Shown in pieces: positions 15,240-26,010 of a stretch of DNA of 52,455 nucleotides. The notes under the pieces were generated by a model. It was given only the letters and a program-made list of their open reading frames with translations. It was not told the origin of the DNA and searched no databases. Location of the stretch: positions 1 through 52,455 of the forward strand of contig NZ_JAFIFQ010000024.1 in assembly GCF_020831925.1 (NCBI RefSeq), written 5' to 3'. The DNA comes from Alkalimonas sp. (GTDB lineage Bacteria > Pseudomonadota > Gammaproteobacteria > Enterobacterales > Alteromonadaceae). Within the stretch, counting starts at the first letter, position 1. Each line of letters begins with the position of its first letter. A program made the position numbers and the translations under genes.

Positions 15240-16841
15240 CTAAGGTTTATTCGGCTCTAGTACAGTAGGCTTTGCTTTGTCATCACTTAGTGTATGCGGG
15301 TAATCCAGGTTGTAATGCAGGCCTCTACTTTCCTTACGCTGCAAGGCACTGCGAATGATCAGCTCTGCCACTACCACCAGATTACGCAGCTCCAACAGGT
15401 TGTTACTGACTTTGAAGTGGCTGTAATAGTCCTGAATCTCTTGCTTTAGTAGCTCGACCCGGTGCAGAGCGCGCTCTAAACGTTTATCGGTTCGGACAAT
15501 CCCAACATAGTCCCACATAAATAATCGCAGCTCATGCCAGTTGTGGGTGATTACAACTTCTTCGTCTGAATCACTAACCCGGCTTTCATCCCACTGCGGT
15601 AGATGTTCGGGTAAAGTCGCGTTCGCTAGTTGAGCCAGGATATGGCGGGCTGCTGCCTGGGCGAAGACCACGCATTCGAGTAGCGAGTTGCTGGCCATGC
15701 GGTTGGCGCCATGCAAACCGGTATAGGCTACCTCGCCAATGGCATAGAGGTTGGCAATATCGGTTTGACTGTTTAAGTTCACCATCACACCGCCGCAGGT
15801 ATAGTGAGCGGCCGGAACCACAGGGATCGGTTCTTTGGTGATATCCAGGCCCACACTTAAGCACTTGGCATAAATGGTTGGAAAGTGCTCCAGAATAAAA
15901 TCGGCCGGTTGGTGACTGATATCCAGGTAAACACAGTTGGCCCCCAGGCGCTTCATTTCATAGTCAATGGCGCGGGCCACTACATCGCGCGGTGCCAGCT
16001 CAGCCCGCTCGTCAAAATCCGGCATAAAGCGGCTGCCATCCGGACGTTTTAGGTAAGCGCCTTCGCCACGCATGGCCTCGGTAATTAGAAAGTTGGGTGC
16101 ATCCGGGTGGTACAGGCTGGTGGGGTGGAATTGATTAAACTCCATATTGGCGACCCGACAGCCCGCCCTCCAGGCCATGGCAATGCCATCACCACTGGCA
16201 ACATCCGGGTTACTGGTATACAGGTATACCTTGCTGGCACCACCTGTCGCCAGGGCAACAAAGCGGGCACGGACGACTTCGACCTGCCGTACCTGCTGGC
16301 TCCAGATGTAAGCACCCAGGCAACGGCTTTTATCGACGTTTGTGATCAAATCGATGGCGTGATAATGCTCCAGCAGCCGAATATTCGGGTGTTGCTTCAC
16401 TTGTTCGACCAGGGTAATTTGCACAGCTTTCCCGGTGGCGTCGGCGGCATGCAAAATACGGCGGTGACTGTGGCCACCCTCTCGGGTCAGGTGGTATTTA
16501 ACCTTGCCATCCTGATCCTGGTACTGATCAAAAGGCACCCCTTGCTGAATCAGCCACTGCATGGCTTCTTTGGCATGCTCGGCAGTAAATTGCACAGCTT
16601 CTTTGTTGCACAGGCCTGCGCCGGCAACCAAGGTATCGCTGACATGGCTGGCAATGCTGTCGTTCTCGTCAAACACGGCTGCGATTCCGCCCTGAGCATA
16701 GAGGGTAGAACCTTCACGCAAGGCGCCTTTGCTTAGCACCAGTACTTTGGCGTGGGCAGCCAGTTGCAGGGCCAGCGACAAGCCAGCGGCACCGCTGCCA
16801 ATAATAAGTACATCACATGGGTATTCTTTTTGCGCTGTCAT
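15240..16841 (-). CDS. nadB: L-aspartate oxidase NadB
   Basis: The 533-residue flavoprotein starts [20 protein letters not shown] (FAD-binding glycine loop). It contains [42 protein letters not shown], and [21 protein letters not shown] near the second FAD contact. It oxidises L-aspartate to iminoaspartate, the first step of NAD synthesis. The ATG at 16841 gives the family length; the longer frame to 16913 was rejected. It lies divergent from rpoE, the standard gammaproteobacterial order. Confidence 0.95.
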   Translation of the reverse strand: MTAQKEYPCDVLIIGSGAAGLSLALQLAAHAKVLVLSKGALREGSTLYAQGGIAAVFDENDSIASHVSDTLVAGAGLCNKEAVQFTAEHAKEAMQWLIQQGVPFDQYQDQDGKVKYHLTREGGHSHRRILHAADATGKAVQITLVEQVKQHPNIRLLEHYHAIDLITNVDKSRCLGAYIWSQQVRQVEVVRARFVALATGGASKVYLYTSNPDVASGDGIAMAWRAGCRVANMEFNQFHPTSLYHPDAPNFLITEAMRGEGAYLKRPDGSRFMPDFDERAELAPRDVVARAIDYEMKRLGANCVYLDISHQPADFILEHFPTIYAKCLSVGLDITKEPIPVVPAAHYTCGGVMVNLNSQTDIANLYAIGEVAYTGLHGANRMASNSLLECVVFAQAAARHILAQLANATLPEHLPQWDESRVSDSDEEVVITHNWHELRLFMWDYVGIVRTDKRLERALHRVELLKQEIQDYYSHFKVSNNLLELRNLVVVAELIIRSALQRKESRGLHYNLDYPHTLSDDKAKPTVLEPNKP

Positions 16842-16919
16842 AAGATACACTGTTGCGTTAGGTTCGCGCTGATAAAGGCGATGACATACGCTTATTGTAA
16901 CTTTTTCCTGCAAGGGGCA

Positions 16920-16947
16920 GAACTATTTATGACACCTTTTGTCCTAA
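16920..16947 (+). promoter_or_regulatory. Possible sigma-E autoregulatory promoter of rpoE
   Basis: GAACTA at 16920-16925 is followed after 16 bases by TCCTAA at 16942-16947, close to the sigma-E consensus GAACTT-N16-TCTRA. It lies 70 bases before the rpoE start. Autoregulation of rpoE from a sigma-E promoter is established in E. coli; this particular site is inferred. Confidence 0.4.
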
Positions 16948-17017
16948 TCAGTACGCTAGACGAGCGCCAGTTACAAAAAAGTAAAGTAGTAGAATGGGTT
17001 ACAGGGGATAAGCTCGG

Positions 17018-17593
17018 ATGAGCGAGCAAGAATTGGATTGGCAAATTGTCCAGCGTGTGCAGCAGGGCGACCAGGCTGCGTTTAATTTGCTGGTAAAAAA
17101 ATATCAGCATCGAATTACGAACTTAATCTCGCGTTACGTCTCTAACCATGGTGATGTGGCTGATGTAGCGCAAGAAGCTTTCTTAAAAGCGTATCGGGCT
17201 TTACCCGGCTTTCGTGGTGACAGTGCTTTTTATACCTGGCTGTACCGGATTGCTGTAAACAGCGCTAAAAACTATTTGGTGGCCGCGTCTCGTAAACCGC
17301 CGGCCAGCGATGTGGATGCTGAAGATGCCGATTATTTTGAAGGCAGCGATGCATTAAAGGAGCAGGATTCACCGGAAAAGCTTTTGCTATCCGATGAAAT
17401 TAGGCAAGTCGTGTTCGATACCATTGAAAACTTGCCGGATGAGTTACGTACAGCCATCACACTGCGCGAACTGGATGGCTTGAGTTATGAAGAGATTGCC
17501 GATGTGATGGGTTGTCCCATTGGCACAGTGCGAAGCCGGATTTTCCGGGCTCGTGAGGCCATAGACTTACAGCTTAAACCTTTGCTAAGCTAA
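17018..17593 (+). CDS. rpoE: RNA polymerase sigma-E factor
   Basis: The 191-residue ECF sigma factor shows region 2 (QRVQQGDQAAFNLLVKKYQ, DVAQEAFLKAYRALPGFRG, FYTWLYRIAVNSAKNYL) and region 4 (LPDELRTAITLRELDGLSYE, CPIGTVRSRIFRAREAI). It directs the envelope-stress response to misfolded outer-membrane proteins. The order rpoE-rseA-rseB-rseC is intact, so the sigma factor is held inactive by RseA at the membrane. Length and start match E. coli RpoE (191 residues). Confidence 0.96.
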   Translation: MSEQELDWQIVQRVQQGDQAAFNLLVKKYQHRITNLISRYVSNHGDVADVAQEAFLKAYRALPGFRGDSAFYTWLYRIAVNSAKNYLVAASRKPPASDVDAEDADYFEGSDALKEQDSPEKLLLSDEIRQVVFDTIENLPDELRTAITLRELDGLSYEEIADVMGCPIGTVRSRIFRAREAIDLQLKPLLS

Positions 17594-17618
17594 GCATAAG
17601 TGAATGACAGGAATGACT

Positions 17619-18314
17619 ATGTCGTCAAAACAACAGCACTGGCAGTCTGCCGAGCAAATGCAGCAGTCCGACTCGGCTGAGTCGAGCCTTGAATCGTCAT
17701 TGGATTGGCTCTCGGCAGCCATTGATGAACAGGGACTCTCTGAGCAACAACTTGGTCGTCTTCTGCATGATGAGCAGTTGCAACAGCAATACGAACGCTA
17801 CCATCTGATCGGTGCTGCCATCCGACAAGAGCTTCCGAAACAAGTGCAGGTTGATTTTTCGGTCGACTTTGCCGCCCGATTGCAGCAAGAGGCGGTGCAT
17901 CAGTTGCAGCCGCATGGTTCTATTTTGCAGCGTCTGGGGCACAGGTTCAAAGCGGCTGCCAATAGCGACTGGTTTAAACCCACAGCACAAACGGCTATTG
18001 CAGCCAGTGTGGCTCTGATGGCTGTGGTTGGCGTACAGCATTACCAGCAGCCGTTTGAACAAGAATTGATGTCGCCATTGCCAGTGCTGCAAACTCTGCC
18101 TGTTGCCGGCTTCGCGACTCCGGTGAGCCTGAGCCAGACCACGGTGGATACCCGTTTGGAACAGCATGCTCATCAGGCTATGCTTGAACAACAGCGCCGC
18201 TTGCAGGAATTATTAAATGCACACCATCAGCAAGTCCGGGTGCTGGAACAGGCCGCTTTGCTCAATGAGCAATCACAGCCTGCTGTTGATGTGGAGCCTG
18301 ACGGAAACAACTAA
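17619..18314 (+). CDS. rseA: Anti-sigma-E factor RseA
   Basis: The protein (about 231 residues) has an N-terminal cytoplasmic anti-sigma domain (DWLSAAIDEQGLSEQQLGRLLHDE, RYHLIGAAIRQELP), a single transmembrane helix (about residues 128-144, AIAASVALMAVVG) and a periplasmic domain. RseA binds RpoE and is cut by DegS and RseP under envelope stress. It is Gln-rich. The ATG at 17619 has an AGGA site 6 bases upstream and was preferred to ATG 17604 or 17613. The stop overlaps the rseB start by one base. Confidence 0.88.
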   Translation: MSSKQQHWQSAEQMQQSDSAESSLESSLDWLSAAIDEQGLSEQQLGRLLHDEQLQQQYERYHLIGAAIRQELPKQVQVDFSVDFAARLQQEAVHQLQPHGSILQRLGHRFKAAANSDWFKPTAQTAIAASVALMAVVGVQHYQQPFEQELMSPLPVLQTLPVAGFATPVSLSQTTVDTRLEQHAHQAMLEQQRRLQELLNAHHQQVRVLEQAALLNEQSQPAVDVEPDGNN

Positions 18315-19258
18315 TGCGATGGTCTTTGTTGCTGCTGCTTGCCAGCAGCCTGCTGTTTGTACCGGCACTTCACGCCGAATCTAAGGGATGGCAGCTTTTT
18401 CAGCAAAGTCAGCATGCTGTTCGGACCAGCAATTTTGATGCCTCTTATGTGGTATTCAAAGGTGAGCAAATCACCAGCTTTCGTTGGCTGCATGGGGTGC
18501 ATGAACAGCAGCAACTTGAGCAATTGGTGCCGATGGATGTCGACGGCATCGATATTTTGCGTAAGGGCAAGGTGGTGTACTACCTGACACCGGAAAAACC
18601 GGCCCTTATTACCCTTAGTTCTTACATCAAAGAATTACCGTCTTTACTTTATCAGCCGATTGATGATCTGCGCGAGTTGTACGATCCGGTATCAGGCAGT
18701 GTCAGTCAGATGGGGGGACGTTCGGCACAATTATTGCGACTGACCGCTTTTCATCCGGGCCGCTTAAGTTATTGGCTCTGGCTGGATGTTGAATCAGGAT
18801 TTCCACTGAGAATTGATACTGTAGCTGAAGGCCATCAGATGCTGGAGCGCTGGCAGGTGACGCATTTGAATGTAAGTTCGCAATTGCCTGAACCCTTGCT
18901 GGCTTTGTTGGAGCTGCCTTTGCCCACCCCGGAGCAGCGTCAGCTACAGCCAGCTGCTGCAGCCCCAATGGCTTCGGATATCCAATTGGCTTGGCTACCA
19001 TCTGGTTTTAAGATGGTTGAAGACCCTTTGGTAGTGCCTAGTTTGGGCGTACCCTTATTGAATTATTGGCTGCTGAGTGATGGCTTGCATCAGGTTTCGG
19101 TGTTCGTGCAGCACCCGAATCAACAGCCGCCACAGGCCTATCGTGATGGTGCCACCACCATTTATGTGCACTCGACCGAGCAGTTCGATGTGACAGTGAT
19201 AGGGCCAGTCACGTTGGACATTGCTCGCCAAATTGCGAACGCCGTTCGTTATGATTGA
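18314..19258 (+). CDS. rseB: Sigma-E regulatory protein RseB
   Basis: The 314-residue protein has a signal peptide (LLLLLASSLLFVPALHA, cleaved near residue 21) and a LolA-like N-terminal domain (NFDASYVVFKGEQITSFRWLHG, LEQLVPMDVDGIDILRKGK), followed by a smaller C-terminal domain (AWLPSGFKMVED to the end). RseB binds periplasmic RseA and protects it from DegS; lipopolysaccharide intermediates release it. It overlaps rseC by 8 bases, implying translational coupling. Confidence 0.9.
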   Translation: MRWSLLLLLASSLLFVPALHAESKGWQLFQQSQHAVRTSNFDASYVVFKGEQITSFRWLHGVHEQQQLEQLVPMDVDGIDILRKGKVVYYLTPEKPALITLSSYIKELPSLLYQPIDDLRELYDPVSGSVSQMGGRSAQLLRLTAFHPGRLSYWLWLDVESGFPLRIDTVAEGHQMLERWQVTHLNVSSQLPEPLLALLELPLPTPEQRQLQPAAAAPMASDIQLAWLPSGFKMVEDPLVVPSLGVPLLNYWLLSDGLHQVSVFVQHPNQQPPQAYRDGATTIYVHSTEQFDVTVIGPVTLDIARQIANAVRYD

Positions 19259-19730
19259 ACAAATTGCGACAGTGCGTAAGCTCGATTCGGGAGGTGTCTG
19301 GTTGGAAACGACACCGGTTACGACTTGTCAGTCCTGCTCTGCCAGCGAGGATTGCGGTACCGGCATTGTGGCTAAAACCTTTACCCCAAAGCGCAGCCAG
19401 TTTTTTTTGGTAACCGACAGTGCCTTGCTGCCTGGTCAGAAGGTAAGGATTGGCACCACCGAGCAGCGTTTACTGCTGGCAGCTTTCAGTCTTTATTTGT
19501 TGCCTCTGGTGTTGATGCTGCTGGGGGTTGCTGTCCTGAGCTGGTGGTTGCCAGCCTTAGCCGAGTTGTGGCTGATAGGAGTGGCCTTGTTGCTACTGTG
19601 GGCAGGCTTCCGCCTGGCAGCCAGGCTGTCGAAAGGATTGGAGCGTGATGCTGTGTTATTGCTGGAAGTCTTACCGGAGCTGGCCGTCACCAACCAGCAA
19701 CCAGCTGAGGTTGCCGCTAAGATCACATAG
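19251..19730 (+). CDS. rseC: RseC/MucC-family membrane protein
   Basis: The 159-residue protein starts MIEQIATVRKLDSGGVWLET and has a cysteine cluster (TCQSCSASEDCGTGI, four Cys within about 15 residues) followed by two transmembrane helices (about residues 76-98 and 103-120). RseC-type proteins influence sigma-E and, in some species, the reduction of the SoxR Fe-S cluster. The ATG at 19251 overlaps the rseB stop and was chosen over an upstream frame start at 19221. Confidence 0.9.
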   Translation: MIEQIATVRKLDSGGVWLETTPVTTCQSCSASEDCGTGIVAKTFTPKRSQFFLVTDSALLPGQKVRIGTTEQRLLLAAFSLYLLPLVLMLLGVAVLSWWLPALAELWLIGVALLLLWAGFRLAARLSKGLERDAVLLLEVLPELAVTNQQPAEVAAKIT

Positions 19731-19843
19731 CCAGCCGCGGCAGGATCGAGTACAATTCGCCGATAATCCAATCATGCCATCTGCTGCGTTAGAGCAATGA
19801 AGCCAGTAGAGCAGAGCACAGCGTTTGAACAATTTGAGACATT

Positions 19844-21643
19844 ATGCCAAAACTCAGTCATATCCGTAACTTCTCCATCATCGCTCATATTGATCACGGC
19901 AAGTCCACCTTGTCGGATCGCCTGATCCAGCATTGCGGTGGTTTGTCCGACCGTGAAATGCAGCAGCAAGTGCTGGATTCGATGGATCTGGAACGCGAAC
20001 GCGGCATTACCATTAAAGCGCAAAGCGTAACCCTGCATTACAAAGCCCGCGATGGTGAAACCTATCAGCTGAACTTTATTGATACCCCTGGCCATGTGGA
20101 TTTCAGTTACGAAGTAAGTCGGTCGCTGGCAGCTTGTGAAGGCGCTTTGCTGGTCGTGGATGCTGGCCAGGGGGTGGAAGCCCAGACGGTGGCGAACTGT
20201 TATACCGCCATCGAGATGGATCTGGAAGTTTTAACGGTACTCAATAAAATTGATTTGCCTCAGGCCGATCCGGAACGGGTCAGTGCTGAAGTGGAGGACA
20301 TCATCGGTATTGAAGCGGTCGATGCGGTGCAGTGCTCGGCAAAAACTGGTCTTGGCATCGAAGATGTGCTGGAGGCCATCGTGCTGAAAATTCCCCCACC
20401 AGAAGGTGAGCCCGATGCACCGACTCAAGCACTGATCATTGACTCCTGGTTTGATCCTTATCAGGGCGTGGTGTCGCTGGTACGGGTTAAGCATGGTCAG
20501 ATCCAGAAAAAAGACAAAATTAAAGTGATGTCGACCGGTCAGGTTTACGAAGTCGATAAGATTGGTTTATTCAGCCCGAAAGCGACCGATACCGGCGTGC
20601 TAAAAACGGGTGAAGTGGGTTTTGTGATCGCCGGTATTAAAGAAATCAAAGGGGCGCCGGTTGGTGATACGCTGACTTTAGCCAAAAACTCTGCAACGGC
20701 TCCTTTACCAGGCTTCAAGCGAGTGAAGCCGCAGGTCTATGCTGGTGTGTTCCCGATTTCATCGGATGATTACGAAGATTTTCGCGATGCATTGGCCAAG
20801 CTCAGCCTGAATGATTCTTCACTGTTTTACGAGCCAGAAAGCTCCAGTGCTTTAGGCTTTGGTTTTCGCATTGGTTTCCTGGGTATGCTGCATATGGAAA
20901 TCATCCAGGAACGTCTGGAGCGGGAATACGATCTTGATCTGATTACTACGGCACCAACGGTTATTTATGAAGTAAAAACCAAATCCGGTGATATCGTGAT
21001 GGTCGATAATCCCAGTATTTTGCCAGCCGTCAATGATATCGCTGAAATTCGTGAGCCGATTGTTGAAGCACATATTCTGGTGCCGCAGGAATATCTGGGT
21101 AACGTCATTACACTCTGTGTCGAGAAACGTGGCACCCAAGTCAATATGACCTACCACGGTCGCCAGGTGGCTGTTGTGTACGAGTTGCCTATGGCGGAAG
21201 TCGTGATGGATTTCTTCGACCGCTTAAAGTCGACCAGCCGCGGCTATGCCTCGCTGGATTATAGCTTTAAGCACTTCCAGGAATCGGACATGGTGCGGGT
21301 CGATGTGCTGATCAATGGTGAGCGAGTCGATGCGCTGGCGATGATTTGCCATCGTGATTTTGCCCAGAATCGTGGCCGCTCACTGGCCGATAAGTTAAAA
21401 GAGCTGATCCCCCGCCAGATGTTTGATATTGCCATTCAGGCGGCGATCGGCAATCACATCATTGCCCGCACTACGGTCAAGCAACTGCGGAAGAACGTGA
21501 TTGCCAAGTGTTATGGTGGTGACGTCAGCCGTAAGAAAAAACTGTTGCAAAAACAAAAAGAAGGCAAGAAACGGATGAAGCAGGTTGGCAATGTGGAAGT
21601 ACCACAAGAAGCCTTCCTGGCCGTACTGCGCATGGATAAATAA
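19844..21643 (+). CDS. lepA: Elongation factor 4 (LepA), ribosome-associated GTPase
   Basis: The 599-residue translational GTPase has G1 ([14 protein letters not shown]), G3 ([14 protein letters not shown]), G4 ([13 protein letters not shown]) and the LepA-specific C-terminal domain ([24 protein letters not shown] and the [16 protein letters not shown] basic tail, given here in parts). It acts on ribosomes during initiation or elongation, reportedly by back-translocation or remodelling. It is followed by lepB after 14 bases, the classical lepA-lepB operon. Confidence 0.97.
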   Translation: MPKLSHIRNFSIIAHIDHGKSTLSDRLIQHCGGLSDREMQQQVLDSMDLERERGITIKAQSVTLHYKARDGETYQLNFIDTPGHVDFSYEVSRSLAACEGALLVVDAGQGVEAQTVANCYTAIEMDLEVLTVLNKIDLPQADPERVSAEVEDIIGIEAVDAVQCSAKTGLGIEDVLEAIVLKIPPPEGEPDAPTQALIIDSWFDPYQGVVSLVRVKHGQIQKKDKIKVMSTGQVYEVDKIGLFSPKATDTGVLKTGEVGFVIAGIKEIKGAPVGDTLTLAKNSATAPLPGFKRVKPQVYAGVFPISSDDYEDFRDALAKLSLNDSSLFYEPESSSALGFGFRIGFLGMLHMEIIQERLEREYDLDLITTAPTVIYEVKTKSGDIVMVDNPSILPAVNDIAEIREPIVEAHILVPQEYLGNVITLCVEKRGTQVNMTYHGRQVAVVYELPMAEVVMDFFDRLKSTSRGYASLDYSFKHFQESDMVRVDVLINGERVDALAMICHRDFAQNRGRSLADKLKELIPRQMFDIAIQAAIGNHIIARTTVKQLRKNVIAKCYGGDVSRKKKLLQKQKEGKKRMKQVGNVEVPQEAFLAVLRMDK

Positions 21644-21657
21644 TACAGGACCCCCTT

Positions 21658-22581
21658 ATGGCTGGATACTTTGCAATTTTTCTGGTGCTGCTTACCCTGG
21701 CCAGCGGCTTAATTTGGCTGCTGGATGCCCGGCTGTTTGCGCCTAAACGGCGTGAGCAGGTGGAGCAGGCGGTCGCTGCGGCCGGTGGCAAGCTTCCACC
21801 TGAAGCCATTGAGCGTATCGCCAAAGAGCCTTGGCTGGCGGAAACGGCGCGCTCCATTTTCCCTATTATCGCCTTTATTACGGTGCTACGATCTTTTTTG
21901 TTTGAGCCCTTTCAGATCCCGTCCGGATCTATGATGCCTACCTTGTTGGTTGGCGATTTTATTCTGGTGCAGAAGTTTGCCTACGATGTGAAAGATCCGG
22001 TATTTCGTAAAACGCTGTATCGTAACAATCTGCCGCAGCATGGCGATATTGCGGTGTTTAAATACCCGGAAAACCCGAGGCTGGATTACATCAAGCGCAT
22101 TATTGGCTTACCGGGGGATCGGGTGATCTACCGTGATAAGCAATTTTTCATTCAGCGTGCCTGCACAGAGGCACATCAGAGCAATTGCCCTGGCCTGGAA
22201 CAAATTCGCTATAGTTTTACTGCCGAAGGCGAGTTTACTCAGCAGGGTTTGCCGCAGCGGCGCTACACGGAGCAGTTTGGTGACAAGCAGTACGATATTT
22301 TGCTGACCGCTGCAATGCAAGAGCAAAAAGGCCAGTATTTTCGCCAGGCCGGTACAGCTATTGATGAGTGGTTGGTGCCCGAAGGCCACTATTTTGCTGT
22401 GGGTGACAACCGGGATAACAGCCGCGATAGCCGCTTTTTTGGCTTTATCGAAGAAGACTTGCTGGTTGGTAAAGCAGTCTTCATCTGGATGAGCTTTGAG
22501 TTCAGTGACAACCCAGATCGCGCGCTACCACGCTTTATTCCAATTGGCGTTCGTTTTGAGCGCATAGGACGTATTCACTAG
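21658..22581 (+). CDS. lepB: Signal peptidase I (LepB)
   Basis: The 307-residue protein has two N-terminal transmembrane segments (about residues 4-24 and 66-80). The catalytic serine is in PSGSMMPTLLVGDF and the catalytic lysine in DYIKRIIGLPGD; the C-terminal box GDNRDNSRDSRFFGFI is intact. It cleaves signal peptides of Sec and Tat substrates on the periplasmic side of the inner membrane. The stop codon TAG is directly followed by the rnc start codon. Confidence 0.96.
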   Translation: MAGYFAIFLVLLTLASGLIWLLDARLFAPKRREQVEQAVAAAGGKLPPEAIERIAKEPWLAETARSIFPIIAFITVLRSFLFEPFQIPSGSMMPTLLVGDFILVQKFAYDVKDPVFRKTLYRNNLPQHGDIAVFKYPENPRLDYIKRIIGLPGDRVIYRDKQFFIQRACTEAHQSNCPGLEQIRYSFTAEGEFTQQGLPQRRYTEQFGDKQYDILLTAAMQEQKGQYFRQAGTAIDEWLVPEGHYFAVGDNRDNSRDSRFFGFIEEDLLVGKAVFIWMSFEFSDNPDRALPRFIPIGVRFERIGRIH

Positions 22582-23265
22582 ATGATCAAGCAACAAAATC
22601 CGTTAAGCCGCTTGATGCCCCTGCTGGGGCATGAATTTACAGAGTTGGAGCTGCTGCAACAGGCGTTGACCCACCGCAGTTGCAAAGGTCGTCACAATGA
22701 GCGGCTGGAGTTTTTGGGCGATGCTATCCTTAGTATGGTGATTGCAGAAGCTTTGTACCAGTATTTCCCCAATGCCAAAGAAGGCGAGTTGACCCGTATG
22801 CGTGCCAGTCTGGTGAAAGGGGTGACCCTGGCAGAAATCGCCAGTGAATTGTCGATTGCCGATTACCTGCGCCTTGGCCCAGGTGAAATGAAAAGCGGTG
22901 GTCATCGCCGTGAATCGATCCTGGCCGATGCCTTTGAAGCCATTCTGGGGGCAATTTACCTGGATGCGGGTATGGATGTTTGCAAAGAGCGGATCCTTTG
23001 CTGGTTTGCCAGCCGCTTGCAACAGATTACACCGCAGCAGCAAAAAGACTCGAAAACCCGTCTGCAGGAATACTTGCAAGGCCGCCGCTTGGCCTTGCCG
23101 GTGTACCAGGTGGAAGAGACGGCCGGTGAGGCGCACAATCAACACTTTACCGTTAGCTGCACCATCGAAGGCCGCACCCCAGTGCAAGCTACCGGCAGTT
23201 CGCGCCGCAAGGCTGAACAGGATGCCGCCCATAAAATGCTGGAGCTGATTCAACATGAACACTGA
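22582..23265 (+). CDS. rnc: Ribonuclease III
   Basis: The 227-residue enzyme contains the RNase III signature [20 protein letters not shown] with the catalytic acidic residues, then [19 protein letters not shown]-terminal double-stranded-RNA-binding domain covers residues about 155-225 ([18 protein letters not shown], and the [11 protein letters not shown]-type helix seen as [15 protein letters not shown]). It processes rRNA precursors and many sRNA or mRNA duplexes. It overlaps era by 11 bases. Confidence 0.97.
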   Translation: MIKQQNPLSRLMPLLGHEFTELELLQQALTHRSCKGRHNERLEFLGDAILSMVIAEALYQYFPNAKEGELTRMRASLVKGVTLAEIASELSIADYLRLGPGEMKSGGHRRESILADAFEAILGAIYLDAGMDVCKERILCWFASRLQQITPQQQKDSKTRLQEYLQGRRLALPVYQVEETAGEAHNQHFTVSCTIEGRTPVQATGSSRRKAEQDAAHKMLELIQHEH

Positions 23266-24166
23266 AACCGAGCAGCCAACCACCCGTGCTGGTCTGGTCG
23301 CGATTGTAGGCCGGCCCAATGTCGGTAAGTCCACGCTGCTGAACGAGTTGATTGGTCAAAAAGTCAGTATTACGTCGCGCAAACCGCAAACAACCCGGCA
23401 CCGTATTCTGGGCATTGATACCCGCGATGAGGTGCAAACCGTCTATGTCGATACTCCGGGCCTGCACATTGAAGAAAAGCGTGCCATCAACCGGCTCATG
23501 AATCGCGCAGCGGCCAGCTCTATTCTGGATGTAGAGCTAGTGCTCTTTGTGGTTGAAGGTACCCGTTGGACAGACGACGATCAAATGGTACTGAACCGGT
23601 TGATTGCTGCCAAAAAAGACGTGATTCTGGTAGTAAACAAAACCGATCAGGTGGCAGATAAAGAAAAGTTGATGCAGCAGTTGCAGTGGTTAGGTCAGCA
23701 GCTGAACTTCCTGGAAATTGTGCCAGTTTCCGCCAAAAATGGTAAAAATGTGGCTGAACTGCGTGCTTTGGTACAAAAGCAGCTACCGGCCTGTGAGTTC
23801 TTTTTCCCGGAAGATTATGTCACCGATCGCTCGATGCGCTTTATGGCAGCAGAAATTGTGCGCGAGAAGCTGATGCGCTTTTTGGGCGATGAATTGCCTT
23901 ACTCGGTCACGGTGGAAATTGAGCGCTTTAAATGGGAAGAGAAACTGTACCACATAGCCGCCCTGGTATTGGTAGAGCGGGATAGCCAAAAGCGTATGGT
24001 CATAGGCAATAAAGGTGAGCGGGTGAAAACCATCGCCACTGAAGCACGCAAAGATTTGGAGCGTTTGTTGGAGCAAAAAGTGTTTTTGCAAATCTGGGTG
24101 AAGGTCAAATCGGGCTGGGCCGATGATGAGCGCGCCTTGCGCAGCCTGGGGTATGGCGAGAACTAG
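23255..24166 (+). CDS. era: Ribosome-assembly GTPase Era
   Basis: The 303-residue protein has G1 ([16 protein letters not shown]), G2 and G3 ([15 protein letters not shown]), G4 (VNKTDQV) and a C-terminal KH domain (about residues 205-300, [20 protein letters not shown]). Era binds the 3' end of 16S rRNA during 30S maturation. It lies between rnc and recO as in E. coli and overlaps both. Confidence 0.97.
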   Translation: MNTETEQPTTRAGLVAIVGRPNVGKSTLLNELIGQKVSITSRKPQTTRHRILGIDTRDEVQTVYVDTPGLHIEEKRAINRLMNRAAASSILDVELVLFVVEGTRWTDDDQMVLNRLIAAKKDVILVVNKTDQVADKEKLMQQLQWLGQQLNFLEIVPVSAKNGKNVAELRALVQKQLPACEFFFPEDYVTDRSMRFMAAEIVREKLMRFLGDELPYSVTVEIERFKWEEKLYHIAALVLVERDSQKRMVIGNKGERVKTIATEARKDLERLLEQKVFLQIWVKVKSGWADDERALRSLGYGEN

Positions 24167-24893
24167 CCTGACAACGCCCTGGCATGCGGCGTATATTCTA
24201 CACAGCCGGCCTTTGGCTGAGCATAAAGTCATTCTGCAGCTGCTGTTGCCGGAGCTGGGTCGTTTATCGGCAGTGGTTCGCAAGCGGAGCGGCAAACAGC
24301 GCCAACCGTTACAACCTTTTCAGCTGTTAACGCTGCAGCTGACCGGCAGCCATGAGTTAAAAACCATTTTAAAACTGGAAGAGCAGGCACCCGGGATCCC
24401 ATTGCAGGGTGTTGCGCTGCTCTGTGCCTTTTACCTGAATGAGTTGTTGTGCCGGGTATGGCCGGATAACCTTGCCAGTGATCAGCTGTTTGCGCTCTAT
24501 CAGACAGCACTGCAGCACTTGCAGCAAAGACCAGCCCAGCTGGATCAGCTGGAACCGGTATTGCGACAGTTCGAATTCGCGCTGCTGGCTGAGCTTGGTC
24601 AGCCGGTAGACTGGCAGCTGGATGCCAGCGGCCAGCCGTTGCAGCCCCAGCTTTGTTATAGCTGGCAGCACGAACAGGGCTGGTGTCAGGCTGAGCAGGG
24701 TTTTTCAGGCCTGCTTTTGCAGCAGATTGACCAGGGGGGTTGGGCAGAGCCGGGTTGCCGCCAGGCCGCCAAACAAATCAGCCGTATGCTATTAAAACCC
24801 TTGCTTGGTGATAAGCCGTTGCAAAGCAGGGGGCTTTTTTCCCCGCGCATCCCCGGAACCGAGCGGATGCCGTGGCAGGATGAACATTCTTAA
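24153..24893 (+). CDS. recO: DNA repair protein RecO
   Basis: The 246-residue protein has an N-terminal OB fold ([33 protein letters not shown]) and a helical C-terminal domain ([32 protein letters not shown]). The zinc-binding cysteines found in some RecO proteins are absent. RecO, with RecF and RecR, loads RecA onto SSB-coated single-stranded DNA. The ATG at 24153 lies inside the end of era; the longer frame to 24123 was rejected. Confidence 0.93.
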   Translation: MARTSLTTPWHAAYILHSRPLAEHKVILQLLLPELGRLSAVVRKRSGKQRQPLQPFQLLTLQLTGSHELKTILKLEEQAPGIPLQGVALLCAFYLNELLCRVWPDNLASDQLFALYQTALQHLQQRPAQLDQLEPVLRQFEFALLAELGQPVDWQLDASGQPLQPQLCYSWQHEQGWCQAEQGFSGLLLQQIDQGGWAEPGCRQAAKQISRMLLKPLLGDKPLQSRGLFSPRIPGTERMPWQDEHS

Positions 24894-24903
24894 GGAGACT
24901 GCA

Positions 24904-25632
24904 ATGTCTGCAATTTTTCTGGGCGTTAACATCGATCATGTCGCAACTTTACGCCAGGCACGTGGTACCAATTATCCGGAGCCAGTGCATGCAGCCTTGG
25001 TGGCGGAGCAAGCCGGTGCTGATGGCATTACCGTGCATTTGCGCGAAGATCGCCGCCATATCGTTGACCGGGATGTGTATTTACTGAACCAGACCATTAG
25101 TACCCGGCTGAATTTTGAAATGGCGGTGACGGACGAAATGCTGACCATAGCGCTGGATGTCAAACCGCATTTCTGCTGCCTTGTGCCGGAAAAGCGTGAA
25201 GAGCTGACCACGGAAGGCGGGCTGGATATAGCCGGGCAACTGGATAAAATCCGTGCGGCCTGCCAGCGTCTTGGCGAGGCCAATATACTAGTGTCTTTGT
25301 TTATTGACCCTGATCTGAGCCAGATCGATGCGGTGCTGGCAGCCGGAGCGCCTTACATTGAGCTGCATACAGGCCGTTATGCGGAAAGCAGTGGTGAGCA
25401 GCAACAGCAGGAACTGGTGCGTATTCAGCAGGCAGCCCGTTATGCCCACAGTAAAGGTTTGGTGGTGAACGCCGGTCACGGCCTGCATTACCACAACGTA
25501 CAACCGATCGCGGCGATACCTGAAATGTATGAACTGAATATTGGCCATGCCATTGTTGCCCGAGCAGTGTTTAGCGGTTTGCATGTTGCCGTTGCGGATA
25601 TGAAGCAACTGATGATTGAGGCGCGTCGCTGA
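24904..25632 (+). CDS. pdxJ: Pyridoxine 5'-phosphate synthase PdxJ
   Basis: The 242-residue TIM-barrel protein begins [20 protein letters not shown] and includes [28 protein letters not shown], and the C-terminal [15 protein letters not shown]. It condenses 1-deoxy-D-xylulose-5-phosphate with 3-amino-2-oxopropyl phosphate in vitamin B6 synthesis. A strong AAGGAG site precedes the ATG at 24904; the upstream frame extension was rejected. It overlaps acpS by one base. Confidence 0.97.
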   Translation: MSAIFLGVNIDHVATLRQARGTNYPEPVHAALVAEQAGADGITVHLREDRRHIVDRDVYLLNQTISTRLNFEMAVTDEMLTIALDVKPHFCCLVPEKREELTTEGGLDIAGQLDKIRAACQRLGEANILVSLFIDPDLSQIDAVLAAGAPYIELHTGRYAESSGEQQQQELVRIQQAARYAHSKGLVVNAGHGLHYHNVQPIAAIPEMYELNIGHAIVARAVFSGLHVAVADMKQLMIEARR

Positions 25633-26009
25633 TGGCGATCGCCGGGCTTGGCACCGACATCGTGCAAATCAGCCGGATTGAACGCAGTCTGGCACGCAGC
25701 CCTGCGTTAGCGGAGCGTGTGCTTACCGCGGCCGAACTGGTCGAGTTTGTTGGTCATGCCCAGCCCGCCCGCTTTTTAGCCAAACGTTTTGCGGCCAAAG
25801 AGGCGGCCGCCAAAGCTTTAGGGACTGGTATTGGACGAGGTGTGTCCTGGCAGCAGTTTCAAGTCAACCACGATGAAGCTGGGGCTCCTATACTGGTTTG
25901 TAGCGGCTACAGCCAGGAATTATTGCAACAGCGGCAAATTCAGCATTGCTGGCTAAGCATCAGTGATGAGCAGGACTATGCTTGTGCTACCGTGATTCTG
26001 GAGTGCTGA
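25632..26009 (+). CDS. acpS: Holo-[acyl-carrier-protein] synthase AcpS
   Basis: The 125-residue enzyme has the AcpS motifs GLGTDIVQISRIERSL and RFLAKRFAAKEAAAKALGTGI, with the Mg-binding acidic residues (D at position 9 and E within FAAKEAAAKALG). It transfers phosphopantetheine from CoA to apo-ACP for fatty acid synthesis. It is the last gene of the lepA-to-acpS run and is followed one base later by the 3' end of the convergent barA gene. Confidence 0.95.
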   Translation: MAIAGLGTDIVQISRIERSLARSPALAERVLTAAELVEFVGHAQPARFLAKRFAAKEAAAKALGTGIGRGVSWQQFQVNHDEAGAPILVCSGYSQELLQQRQIQHCWLSISDEQDYACATVILEC

Positions 26010-26010
26010 A

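Noticed and set aside
16107-16736. 209-residue open frame opposite nadB
   Set aside because: Antisense to the conserved NadB coding region; no ribosome site or domain.
22603-23334. 243-residue open frame opposite rnc
   Set aside because: It is antisense to the unambiguous RNase III gene, shows no recognised domain and is a by-product of codon bias.
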